Under the pieces are notes generated by a model, which was not told the origin of the DNA, did not search any database, and worked only from the letters and a program-made list of their open reading frames with translations. From Zarea fungicola (taxonomy: Eukaryota > Ascomycota > Sordariomycetes > Hypocreales > Cordycipitaceae), in NCBI GenBank assembly GCA_900169235.1, contig FWCC01000135.1, positions 62,001-126,000 of the forward strand: a stretch of DNA of 64,000 bases, given 5' to 3'. This document shows positions 21,137-34,029 of this stretch, one piece after another. Each line of letters opens with the position of its first letter. The first letter of the stretch is position 1. Both the position numbers and the translations under genes were made by a program.

Positions 21137-22832
21137 ATGGCACGAGTCGATAAAAGTATCCCTAGGGTTCTTGTCCACGCCGAAGATGTTGCGCAACAGT
21201 TTGATTTGAGCCCTGATGCTGTTGCAACGATATCGAACGACTGTATCAGGCGGATGAGTACGAGAGATGCATGACGGCCGACTGCTTTGGCAGGTTTCGC
21301 TAACATCTTGGATAGATGAGTACCTCGAGCAAAACGGCGGAACGCAAATTCCTTGTTTCGTAACAAAACTGCCCAACGGCTCGGAAAAGGGAACCTTCTT
21401 GGCTGTTGATTTGGGTGGTACAAATTGCAGAGTGAACTCTGTGAAGTTGCATGGCGACTCAACGTATACCATTGCGCAGGCGAAACATGTCGTACCACGG
21501 AATGTCATGATCAACGCCAGTCATGAGCCTTTGTTCAACTTTATTGCTGAAAAAATCCAAGACTTTCTCGGAGCAAATTTCAAGGCGGATACCAGGGAAC
21601 ACAATTCGTTCAAGGAGAAAAATGACTACCAGAAACTTGCATTTACCTTCAGCTTTGCATGCACGAGCATTTCTCTCCACGAAGGCGTCATTCTGCATTG
21701 GGATAAAGGCTGGGACATTCCTTCGGCGATTGGAAGAGATCCATGTAAGCTGCTGCAAGAAGCCATTGACAGACTGAAACTACCTGTTCGCGTCGTAGCT
21801 CTCACAAACGACAGTGTGGGCACACTGATGGCTCAGGCGTACACGTCGCAGTCGAATATCTCCCCCCTGATGGGCGCAATCTTTGGTACTGGCACCAATG
21901 CTGCTTACTTTGAGCGCATGGAAAGTATCACGAAGCTACACACCACCAACGGCCACGGCGATTATTCCAGGTTTGCATCAATGGCGATCAACACAGAATG
22001 GGGAGCCTGGTTTGACAACGGTGTCGAGATACTACCTACAACATCCTACGATGAGTTTTTGGATGCAGCCAGCGGGGATCCGGGGAAGCATTTATTCGAG
22101 AAACGTGTTTCTGCTTTATATCTAGGAGAGCTTGCCAGGCTAGTTTTCGTACATATGATACAGGACGGCCTGCTCGACATGAAGGTGGACCAAGCTACCT
22201 CGCCTCTTTTTACACAGTACGGGTTAGGGGCCGCTTTCCTATCGCAGTTGGCTGCAGCCAAAAACGAGCATCTCAAGGAGATAGTACCTCGAATTTCAAG
22301 CACGCTGCAAGCGCAGAATGTCTCCACCAACGACGCTCGTGCACTCCGTGTAATCTCCATGGCAATTGTGCGACGTGCTGCAAGACTGGCGGGTGCGGCA
22401 ATTGGGGCAGTTATTATTCAATCCGGCCAACTGGATTTCGAAAACTCTGTGTCGAGATTTAGTAATGGCATGTATAGAGATTCGGGCACAATCGGCAGCA
22501 GGAGAAATCCGCGAAGCCAGCTGGCGAAAGGTCTGGCCGCGTCCGGTACTATGTTGGGAAACCTGGCTGCCTGCTTCAAGGAGACAATAAAGCAGCCAAC
22601 ACAATCATCTCCATCCAGAGGGACAACAGTCGTGTGGGCTCCAGAGTATTTTGTTGAGATTGGCATAGACGGATCGCTCTTTGAGCATTACTCGACATTT
22701 GAAGAAGATATTCGAGCTGCTATTCGGGACGTACCTCAAATTGGGTTCCAAGGAGAGTCATTGGTCAAGCTGAGGCTGATCCAGGACGGATCAAGTGTAG
22801 GCGGTGCTCTTGTTGCACAATCTGTGCGCTGA
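21137..22832 (+). CDS. hxk3: Hexokinase-family kinase, hxk3-like (probable GlcNAc kinase)
   Basis: Two exons, 21137-21257 and 21316-22832, encode 545 residues. The 58-base intron has donor GTACGA, branch CTAAC and acceptor TAG, and it is the only junction I found that joins exon 1 to the main frame. Hexokinase landmarks are present: phosphate loop VDLGGTN (71-77), LTNDSVGT with the catalytic Asp205, GTGTNAAYFE, INTEWGAWFDN and, in the large domain, HLFEKRVSALYLGELAR. The FSFP box reads FSFA, a departure from standard glucose hexokinases. In Trichoderma, Hxk3 is the GlcNAc kinase of the ron1 cluster, and the neighbours here agree. An atypical, regulatory hexokinase is the alternative, though the catalytic Asp argues for activity. 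Confidence 0.85.
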
Positions 22833-25293
22833 TGCTATAGAGCTGCATGATAGGCATGTAAAGAATGACTGAGAATTGGACTTTGATTATTGGAAATTTC
22901 TAAACTTGGAATAATTTACTGTATATGGCCTTACTACTTATCACTGTTTAAAATCTATTGTGATATTATTCTTTATAGGTCAGGTGTATATGCCGTACAC
23001 AGGTAATGAAGTATTCTCTTCACAACTTGGTATAGTAGTGCCTAAAATATTACCGATAGAAGGGCAGCATAAATACAGGGAAATTTTTACCGAGTACGAT
23101 GGCTGAATTCATGTTTGTAAACTCCGTATAACTCCAGTGGCTTTTTGATAAGCAGCCATGTTGTGCTGTGCCCTGGTTTCGTCACGCGACGACATTGCCA
23201 CACATCTTGCGTAGTGGATCGACCATCACTAATCAGATTGCAGCATAACTTCCAGCATCCTTCTTTCATGTTGTCAGGTCGTTGCTTGTGCTGTCTTACT
23301 TCCTCGTTTCGCTCCGTATACTAAAATAGAGGTAACTGGCGTTGGCGAAGAGACTGCAGCATCTTTAATGGCCGCACCAGCGAGAGAACAATTGATCTCA
23401 ACACTAGCGATGGCTGTCCCTAGCTCATAACCACCTCAGAGAGGCTTTGCCAAGAGCCGGTAATACAATCCGAATCCACAGTCGACGTTTAAGCTCAGCC
23501 CACTCGGCAATGTGCGGGAAAGAGACAAGGAATACCAAAGATTAGAATTACATTAGCATAGTCGGGCTTATGTTAAACCCTAAAGGTACATCCCCATAAC
23601 GCACATTCTTAGGGCAGATTGCGGAGAAGATGTACGTCCGCATTGCGTGGCGATTGTGAAGTCAGATTGTAAATAACTACACGAACGAGGCGCACGGCAA
23701 TCCCATTGCGTGCCCAGTAGTGCCGAAGTGCTCCATTTTCCGCCTGCCTCCATTATTTCCGAGTTCTTCGCGAGTCATATAGTGAAAATTTTGACGGTAC
23801 CTTCGTCACAGCCATGAATCGCTATAGATTGGAGCACAGTAAGTGTACCAATGGCCTACATTGTCAGTCACAGTTGGGTACGCCCTGAAGCAAGTTGGGT
23901 TAGTCAAGTAGTACATTAAGTAAGTATTATTAACAGTAGAATTTTTGGTAGCAAACTCTTATTTAGATTACTTAATAACGAGTTAAACTACTTGCACTAC
24001 ATGCTATAAACAAGGCGAGGCCATAAAACAGGTGCAAGCTGCTGCACTTTGCCAGGTTGAAACAGCCCATACGATACATGGAATTAAGTCTGAAAAACGT
24101 ACATCCTTTGTTGGGTGACCAAGTGGGAACCGGCGTAAGGAAAACTCGCCGTAGCGTCATGCTCGTTCTCCATCACAGTTACAACGATATATGGAGACGG
24201 ACAACATTTGAAATTTCCTAGAGAGGAGCTTTTAGATGAGGAAACTCAATTAAACAGCAGCTAGAGCGGAGGACATAATGCTGGCAATTGCACACTTTTC
24301 AAAGACCATGGACTGGCTGAGAGGCGAATGCGAGGAGTCATCCGCTGCCTTACTACGAGGCTGAACAAGCGTTCTCTACAAGTACGTCTCATGTTATCCT
24401 CTCAGCTCTCGTCAGCCCTGCTCGCTCGCCCGTACGCCCGGCACCACATTGTTATGACTCGTGGAATCGGTTCTACCAAATTGCTACCCAGAACTAGATC
24501 CGACGGAGACAACCTATCTCAAGAGCCAATCGAAAGGTAGACACATATTCAATATCTTTTACTACGAAGATGCGAAACATTTTGTGTCTGTACTGCTAAG
24601 AATATTAATTGTCCTGTTTCCAACATACCGTTGAACATGTGCTTAAACCAGTAGTCTGGTGCTTCTCAACTATCCCATCACTACCCTGCCGCGGTTATGG
24701 ATTGCTGTTGACTAATCTCAAATATGCTAAGCCTTATAGCCAAGTACCCAATGACGAGTTTGCTACGTAGAAGTAATGCTGATGCTATTGATGAAACCGA
24801 TATGGCAACTTCTCATGTCAGCCCTAATTATAGTACACGCCTTTCTCAACTGCCTTTCTACTACGGGCGTGGTGTGATATAATTCTTCGCATCTCCACCG
24901 TCCCACTGAGTGTATTAAGGCTCCGAGGAAGGTCAATATACCCACAGTTCTCACGCAACGCTTCATTTACACTGGTATTAGCGAAATGATCCCAATATTC
25001 GGGTATAGAGGTCGTACTTGTGGATCTTCCTGGTGCTTCTGCCTTTACAGAGTTGACACCAGAATGCTAGTATCCTGCTAAAGAACCGTTATGCTTGCTT
25101 TACTGCCTGTAAGTGACTTGCTTGGAGCCTTGGCATACCCAACGGGATGCATCTCTCAGTTCAGCGCGAAGTATAAATATCACCTCACATTCCTCCTCAA
25201 ACTTCTTTCCTCATCCTCATCATCCTCATCCTTCTCATCCTTATCATTCTCCTACCTTGAGATCTAATCGCTACGTCAACCACTAGCTACACC
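22833..25293. other. Gene-poor AT-rich interval
   Basis: 2.4 kb with no supported gene. The missing deacetylase and deaminase of the GlcNAc pathway are not here. The last 120 bases form the promoter of the secreted-protein gene. Confidence 0.55.
25172..25257 (+). promoter_or_regulatory. TATA box and CCTCAT-rich leader
   Basis: TATAAATA at 25172-25179 lies 115 bases before the start codon at 25294. It is followed by a pyrimidine stretch built of repeated CCTCAT/TCATCC units at about 25201-25257. This is a classic strong fungal core promoter layout. Confidence 0.55.
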
Positions 25294-25962
25294 ATGCTAC
25301 TCAACTACGTTGCCGTTATCGCAGGCCTTCACTGCCTTTCAGCAGTGGCTGTGCCGACAGCATCGTCGACTCTTGGAGCTCGGGATGCTCCTAAGCCCGA
25401 CGACTTGCCCCTTGCGCCCGCAGGTTTGGATTCTGTTAGGACAAAGGAAGAGCTTAGGGCGTACTTTGATCAACTTGGAGCTGTTCGGACCCCTCCTCAG
25501 CACAGCATTGACGCCAGAGCACCGCCTAAGGGCTTATTTGTTGGAAAAATCTACAGGTTGGCTGGATGGGCTTTTTCAGTCGGCTCAGTTGTCGTTGAAC
25601 AATTTGGCAATACCGTTCCGGCGCGACTGGCGCTTCCAAGAGATGATGATCATATCAGCAGGCTCGCTAATCGGGTTGCCGACTCCGTCCTCGAGACGAT
25701 TGGCGGTGGAAAAACCAGTCACAGTGTTGGTGACTGGACTTGGATAGGCGAATGGCTCCAAGAAAACTACGAATTCAATGGAATCCCAAGAAGTGTCATC
25801 TATACCCTCGTGTATGATGGCATTCTGGCTTCGACAGATTGGATCACTGACGACAATGCTTTTGATTTTATTATCCACGACGCAGGTGGACATGCTCTAC
25901 TGCAATTCAGCCTGCTCCCTAGAATCCACGGGGAGATTTTGCGGTATTACGACGAGATGTAG
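25294..25962 (+). CDS. Secreted protein of unknown function, 222 residues
   Basis: One exon encodes 222 residues. The N terminus MLLNYVAVIAGLHCLSAVA is a clear signal peptide, with likely cleavage near residue 19. The mature part contains a single helical-looking region, ELRAYFDQLGAVRTPP, then charged and aromatic stretches (WTWIGEWLQENYEF, DWITDDNAFDFIIHDAGGHALL). The mature protein has no cysteine, so it is not a disulfide-rich effector type. There is no recognised enzyme motif. The strong TATA box and leader suggest inducible expression. It stands alone between the hexokinase and the isomerase. Secretion is inferred from the signal peptide; function is unknown. Confidence 0.8.
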   Translation: MLLNYVAVIAGLHCLSAVAVPTASSTLGARDAPKPDDLPLAPAGLDSVRTKEELRAYFDQLGAVRTPPQHSIDARAPPKGLFVGKIYRLAGWAFSVGSVVVEQFGNTVPARLALPRDDDHISRLANRVADSVLETIGGGKTSHSVGDWTWIGEWLQENYEFNGIPRSVIYTLVYDGILASTDWITDDNAFDFIIHDAGGHALLQFSLLPRIHGEILRYYDEM

Positions 25963-27292
25963 AGTAGGAGAGAGAGCTGTGGTGCAGAAATGTGAGGACG
26001 GAATGCAATTTATCCTTGACTAGGTTTTGCCAAATCATATAGGATTTCCCTAGTTATAATGCAAATGCAAAGGATTCAATACTATTAAATGAACAACAAC
26101 CAGTGTTCAGTACAACCACTGGTAGTTTCTCTCCTAAAGACTTTATTATGATCTTCAGGGAATCTATATTCAGACATACTATTTACTATCCCTTGTTTCA
26201 AAGGATGGGAACTCCTTCATAATAGGATTTACTGAAACATAGTGTCAGGTGCATAGCTAGGAAGAGGCGGTAGACAAGGCAGTCACGTGGGAGAAACGAT
26301 GTATATAGCAGGTCGCTGGCTGGGAGTTACCTTTGACCAGCCAGCGATAATAGCTCTCTGCTTGGCAACCCGTACATTTGTGAATACAAGCACTCTCTTT
26401 CATTGAAACTTACACCTAGCCCGTATTCTAGTCAAGCCTAAGCTAAACACGGAGAACGCAGCATATTTCACATATAATCTTACTCGTTTAATTAAATAAT
26501 AGTTTTTATTATAAGCCACAGTTACGGATTCTCTAAATTAAGCTAGCGTTCGGGAATTGACACCCTGGCATGGCATTTTCGCTGTCCACGCATGACTCTT
26601 AGAGTGCTGCCCTCTTATTGGTCATAAATTCTCTTTTAGTGTGGCCAACGCATTAATGGCTTTTGACGAATTACTATGTGCTGCTGCGCCCTGATTCAGC
26701 CACTCGACAGCATTGTTGCGCATCTTCGTGGCTATATCTAACCAAGTTTGGCTTTCATGGAGGTTTACATTATGTCGCAACAAAAATACTAAAAAGGAAT
26801 TTCACTTCAGTTACAATCGATTCTAATTATTCATTAATATTACATCTACTTTCAAGTGACTTTGTTAAGGTAACAATTTGCTCAAGAGCCCCCAAACAGA
26901 ACATGTGGACTACACAGACAAATCCAGCCTGATGTAACATGTGTGGTGCGACGGCTAGCCATTTGAGACACAAAGTATAGATCATGGCTTCGGATACATT
27001 CCGCTTGCTATTGAAACTTGATTTTAATCCAATTTAACATTGAAAGCCTGCTATGATTTTTGGTTGGCTTTTTCGTAAGGAATTATGTGGATCTGAGGCT
27101 CTAAAAAGTAGCATCGTGATGCAACCTACATTGTAGAGTGGATGTAGGCATATCAGATCTAGCGTTCCTTACAGCCTGCGCGACGAATACTTTGGAATAC
27201 GACAGATATAGAGATATCAAGACTGATTTAAGCTGCTCTAAGAACCTGGCTTTGAAATCAATTTTAGAAAGACTTTCATCACACAAGCAAAT
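25963..27292. other. AT-rich interval with LTR-like element
   Basis: No coding frame is supported. It holds a perfect inverted repeat at 26313-26347 inside a stretch resembling a solo LTR (about 26246-26452). Confidence 0.5.
26246..26452. mobile_element. Possible solo LTR with internal hairpin
   Basis: The stretch starts TGTCAGG and ends CTAAACA, giving the TG...CA termini of LTR elements. It includes a TATATA-like signal near 26301 and a perfect 11-base inverted repeat, 26313-26323 with 26337-26347, around a 13-base loop. I could not find a matching target-site duplication (CATAG on the left, CGGAG on the right), so the borders are uncertain and the call is tentative. Confidence 0.3.
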
Positions 27293-29054
<1,762 letters not shown>

Positions 29055-29878
29055 TGCACCAAGTCAAATAGCTTCTGTATTTCGTTTGTATAGATGCGGA
29101 TTCGGACGATTTGCCGTCAGTTGTGAGGAAGCTTCCCTTATCCTATATTCTAGGCAATGGAAACTGTTTAGGTAGTAGCTAGCTTTAGATAACTAAAATA
29201 AATATATAGAAAAACTCAATATTTTATTCCACGGTTATGCTAGCAATAGCTACGCTTTGTAATAACTTTTGTTTGACTAGCAACGGTGTGCAGAGGGGAA
29301 ACTCCCCATCTTTCCCAATTCCTCAGCTTTCCAAACCTTGGTGCGAAGATGTCCTGTTCTGATGCTGCGCTTCCAAAGTAAATTTCTGGCCAATGCAGAA
29401 GCCTTCCCCAGTTACCGTCGAAGTATACATATCAGGCACTGCACAAAAGGACAAGTCACGTTATTGCGTTCCAATGCACAAGCATCATCGCGAATTTAAT
29501 CGGTCGCCGATCCGGGTTTAGGCAGAACCACGCCCAACATCATAAGTACGATAATTAATACAGTTTCCAGCTTCATAAAGCGCATCAGGACACCTACTTG
29601 GCCTAGTAAGTATATTATACTCTTTATAATATAATAAATACTGACTGGTGTGCCCTCTAGCAGATGCCGGCAGGTACTAACGTTGGCTTATGCGAAGCTG
29701 GGGTGCGGGAAGAGACTGGCTCACCCATTTACATCACATAGAGCCAAGAAAAGAGAGCTTGAAACAGCATCTCACATGTGCTTTATGCGCAGAATGCAAC
29801 AGTATTACAAATAATTAAACCATGGGAATACATTTAAATCTACCAGTATATATTATATTGGCGCCCAGGCTGCTGCAT
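29055..29878. other. Intergenic, AT-rich
   Basis: Between the isomerase and the convergent amidase gene; includes AT-rich DNA at 29600-29640. No gene seen. Confidence 0.55.
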
Positions 29879-31651
29879 CTACGCTACCAGTGGCTCTTCC
29901 TTAATCAGAGCTTCGATTCGTCCTGCCACATCCATCACCAGCTCATCATCCCATTTTCGACCAACAATCTGCACACCGATTGGTGCTCCTGCATAGCCTT
30001 CTGGGCCATGCTCGTTGTATAGGCCGGATATGTATGCATCAAATTCGTTATCGCGCGGCGTGTACGACGTGTCGCGGGCATGTTCCTTGTTTGCCGGATC
30101 AACAAAGATTCCAGTCGGCACTGCGCAGGCAGGGTAATCGAGAAAGTTGTAAATCGCCGAGTAGCCCCAGTAGCGGGACGTGTCATGTCTTGCAGCCGCC
30201 CATGGCGCAACGGGGCAAATCAGGACATCGGGGACTTCGGCAGCTTCCTTCCAGTGGGTGAGATAGTCTTGACGATAGTCTTCTCGCGCAACGTTGAGCT
30301 CCCAGAGCCTTTCGATTGATAGACGGCCAATGACGTCGGGCTTTGTAATCCACTCTGTTAGGGGGAGGACAGGTTCGCCGGAGCGGGCCATGGTCGCAGC
30401 GTTTTCTTCACCACCGTCGGGATAGATGAGTCTACGATAGATCTCGTAGCCTCGGCTGTGCTCGAATGGCTTCCATTCAATAACTCTAAAACCAGTTTGT
30501 GTCTCTAAACGGGACACTAGACGCTTCAAAGCACTGATGACGGGTGGGTGAGGCTTGGCGACGCCATCGTCGACAAAAAAGCCAATCGTGATCGGCGACT
30601 TTGGCGATACCTCTCGCCAAGGGATGGGTACCAGGTATGGCTCTTCTTTCCAGGGCTCCGTCTGTAAGATGGACTCGATATAGTACATATTGTCCCGCAC
30701 AGAGCGGCAGACGGGACCAAAAGCAAATGGCGTGCTGTCGAGGCCGTTCATGGGGGCCCTGCTACCGGAAGCTGGTATCCTGTTGGATGTGCACTTCATA
30801 CCTACCAGGCCAGTACAAGCAGCAGGCACTCTTGTGCTGCCACCACCATCTGCGGCAAGACCCATGGGAGATCCACAGAAGCTCACCAGAGCGCTTTCAC
30901 CACCACTTGAGCCCCCGGGACTGAGCTCCAAGTTAAATCCGTTCAGCGTCCTGCCTGTGATGTTATTCACTGTCTCCAGAGCCTGGAGCCCTTGAGGTGC
31001 ATTCTATTTCACATGTCAGCGCAAGGTTCCTGATGCGGTAAAGTGGGGGAGCGAGCGCTAACCGTCTGGCAAAAGAGAATGGCCCCTGCCTCGCGAACAA
31101 ACTTGACGTTTGGAGAATCTTCCTTGGCTATACCTCCAACCCAGTCCACAAAGCCTGTATATACCTCTTTGTCCTTTACTTTGAATTGATTTTTCACCGA
31201 TATTGGAAGTCCATGGAATGGTCCAACAACAGTTCCGTGTGCTTGGTAGTGGGCATCGAGTTCTCGCGCTCGTTGCAGCGCTTCTTCAAACCAGACTTGG
31301 GTCAGACAATTCAACTGCGACATGTTAGCATGGGATGTCATTTCGTACTTTTGGAACCGTCAAACATGCCAGCTGCTGAGCGATTGCGGCGCGCTTGCAA
31401 AATGCCAGTGTTAGCTCATAACTTGTTAGGCTGCCAGACGCAAGCAATGAGAGAAGCTCGACTGCGTCTTTCTCAGTCATCTCCAGCTCCTTGGCGGTCA
31501 TGATACCGCATTCGTACGGCACTGCCATAACATTCTTCCTCGACGCATCTGGCGGCAGATCAAGGAGCCATTCCTTTGGCAATCGGCTATCCCTGGTAGC
31601 ACACTGAAGTTTGGCAGTATTCTGCCAGGAGCATTTAAAATTGTCGCCCAT
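29879..31651 (-). CDS. Amidase signature family enzyme (acetamidase-like)
   Basis: Three exons on the minus strand, 31651-31370, 31314-31063 and 31003-29879, encode 552 residues. Amidase signature enzymes hydrolyse amides with a Ser-cisSer-Lys triad. The Lys is in GLPISVKNQF (Lys135), the cis-Ser is in SPGGSSGGESAL (210/211) and the nucleophile is in ADGGGSTRVPA (Ser234). The FCQT/NAPQG junction across intron 2 matches the family's KTNVPQ segment. The first intron appears to be GC-AG: the only GT donor in range would give a 34-base intron and a seven-residue insertion, while GCATGT gives 55 bases and restores the QLxNCLT consensus. No signal peptide. Substrate is not predictable; fungal relatives use acetamide or similar amides as nitrogen source. 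Confidence 0.88.
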
Positions 31652-32297
31652 TGCAATTGAGTTGTTTTGAATGATGAAAACTCGGAAGTCATGAAACGAG
31701 TGTTAACCAACCTGCTATAATTTATCAGGGCTGAATTGCCCTTAAGTATACAGGAAGCTAGTAGATAAACTCCACGGCTTGTCCGATTCATCTACCATCC
31801 GCGTCCACTTCACCGTGGGGGAGTTAAGACGGGCACTAACTATGGTTGCATCCGCATAGGACTTCTGTGCTCCACCAACGAAATGTTGCATTCAAAGGCC
31901 ATTTTATTACTTACCTTCTGCGGAACATTATTCTTCGTACGAAAAAGTGGCATATGTCCCCACCTACAAACAATATAGTCAATTGTCACTCACTGCGATT
32001 ACGTTGCTGTTAAACTGATACGAATGCAACTACTCTGTCGGAGCACTTTGGTCCTCCAATTGTGACCTGCCAAGCAACGGTCGGTCACACGCCGCAGACT
32101 GGATTGTTGCATCATTCTTTTGTCAGCGTATGAATCTTGCAACAAACTGTTAGTGTCATGCAATTCTTCAATTCTCAAACACTACTCGAGTTTTGTCTAT
32201 ACACAGGAACTGCCCGCGTCGTCGCGCCCGGTCTCCTACGTGTTCCGTCTGCTTCAGTTTCCACAAAGCATACCTTTTCTTGGATTAAATTAATCAA
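31652..32297. other. Intergenic, amidase promoter side
   Basis: No supported coding frame. Confidence 0.5.
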
Positions 32298-34029
32298 CTA
32301 TAATTCTTCAATTTCAGCCTGGGCTCTTTGTTCGGATTTGGCATCGTCTTTCTCCTTCGCCCACTCAGCCAACCAGACTTTGACAAACTCGACCTCTGTT
32401 CCTTGCGCCGCAGCGACCTGTTTTGGCGGTAGTTTGGAGCGACCGTCAGGTAAATCAACTGGTCCATACTCATCCCAGTGGTGCACGCCGTAGTCGATGA
32501 GAAAAAATGGCTCCGTAGTGCTGGATTCACGACTGGGAAGACCAATCGCGTGTGCACTAGCACTCCGCCAGGGATCCTGCCGACCATGTATAATAGCCAA
32601 CCTGGGGTAACTGAAATGGACTCCCCCAAGCTTGTTAATAGAGTCTGTGTCTGGACGAGAGGTGATGTTGAAGTGTCGTTCACACAGAGTTGCAGCATAG
32701 CTTCTGGTCAGCGCACGAGACACCATTGCGCTGCGATCTCCAGGCAGCGATTCTCCATTCATAAAGAACCCCCATCTAGTAAAGTGACTAATTAGCCGGT
32801 GAGACTGTTCAATGGATGACTTGGACATACTGAGTGCAGGTTTGGTAGTTCCACATTCTATCAGAAGAGCGCTGTTCCTCGGGCCTGTCTTCCCGTAGCC
32901 TCAGGGACATGCATTTGCGGACATTTTCGCCTTTGCATTCCTGTCTCACAAAATCATGTATGTAGCCAACATAGTTGAGCATGCGAGAGGTGTAAATTCC
33001 AGCCTTGTCTTCCAGTCCTGCTTGTGAAAGGATGCGCCTTGCAGAGGCTCGAAGCTGCAATGTACTGGTGAAGAGTGCCTCATTTGACGTAATGGCCGCG
33101 CAGTAGAAGCTAAATGCCGCAAAATCTTGTTCATTGTCCCAATGACCAAGTGCAAAATAACTTAGCGGAGCTGAAATTACCTCTGCGAATTCGTCGTCCA
33201 GCAATGTCTCGAGGCCAAAGAGTGATTTGATTGCATGTGCACGGCTTCTGTCGCTATCAAATAGCATGGCGTCGACGACTTTGGTCAGGGTTTGGACTGC
33301 GGCCGAGCATTCTTCAGGAATAATCGTTCGGAGTGTATCAAAGTATTGCCAATAGCTGTCAATTGCTGCAGTTACGCCAGACGACGAAATAGCTCCCCAG
33401 AATACATCAGGATATATCTTGCGAGCAAGAGCAGACATGCCGCCTGCATAGGAACCACCATAGAGAATGTACGGCGTGTCACGCGAAGTGAGTTTGGCCT
33501 GCAGCCCGGGGAACTGAACATGCTGTGCAAAGTACGCCACATCAGCAAGAGCTTGCTCGGTTGTCAGAAAGCGCAGGCCTCGGACCGAAACGTCTCGAAA
33601 CGGGAAGCTTGCTCCATAATAACGATGCTCCAGTAAGACACTTATTCCTCCGGTGGCCTCTGCTAAAATCTTGGCTATCCCATTGCCAAAGCGCGGCAGT
33701 CGCACCGTGGCGTCGAGCTCGCCGGCGAGAATCACAATTACGGGGCCACCTTCCTTGTAGTAGGTCGAATCAAACCAATAGCGCAAATTAAATGTGCCAT
33801 CCAGGTCTGGGTCGTACTTGGAATCATTGCTGAAGTGATTGATTGGCACAGAGAGGTTGTGAGAAACAATGCTGGCGCGCAGCTCATTCGCCGTGTTCAG
33901 TTCTGGCGAAACAATGCGTCCATCTCGAATGTGCGAGGCTGAAAAGCGCCAACCTCCAAGAGCAGCAATACTGGGTGCGACGAACGCTATGGCTGCAGCA
34001 AGGCTGGAGCTGAGGTTTTTGAAAAGCAT
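32298..34029 (-). CDS. Secreted serine peptidase, family S28
   Basis: Two exons on the minus strand, 34029-32831 and 32775-32298, encode 558 residues. The 55-base intron joins CTQ to WGFFMNG, a family-conserved stretch. MLFKNLSSSLAAAIAFVAPSIA is a signal peptide. S28 enzymes cleave after proline in peptides, acting outside the cell or in acidic compartments. The catalytic serine is Ser193 in LYGGSYAGGM, the Asp is Asp467 in HGRQDPW and the His is 498 or 499 in YGVHHWDE. The oxyanion region LEHRYYG is present. The C terminus is Lys/Glu-rich. Several possible N-glycosylation sites (for example NLS, NDS) fit secretion. Identification is firm; natural substrate is unknown. Confidence 0.92.

Noticed and set aside
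24328..24540. 70-residue frame in the gene-poor interval
   Set aside because: Arg-rich composition without homology features; likely chance.
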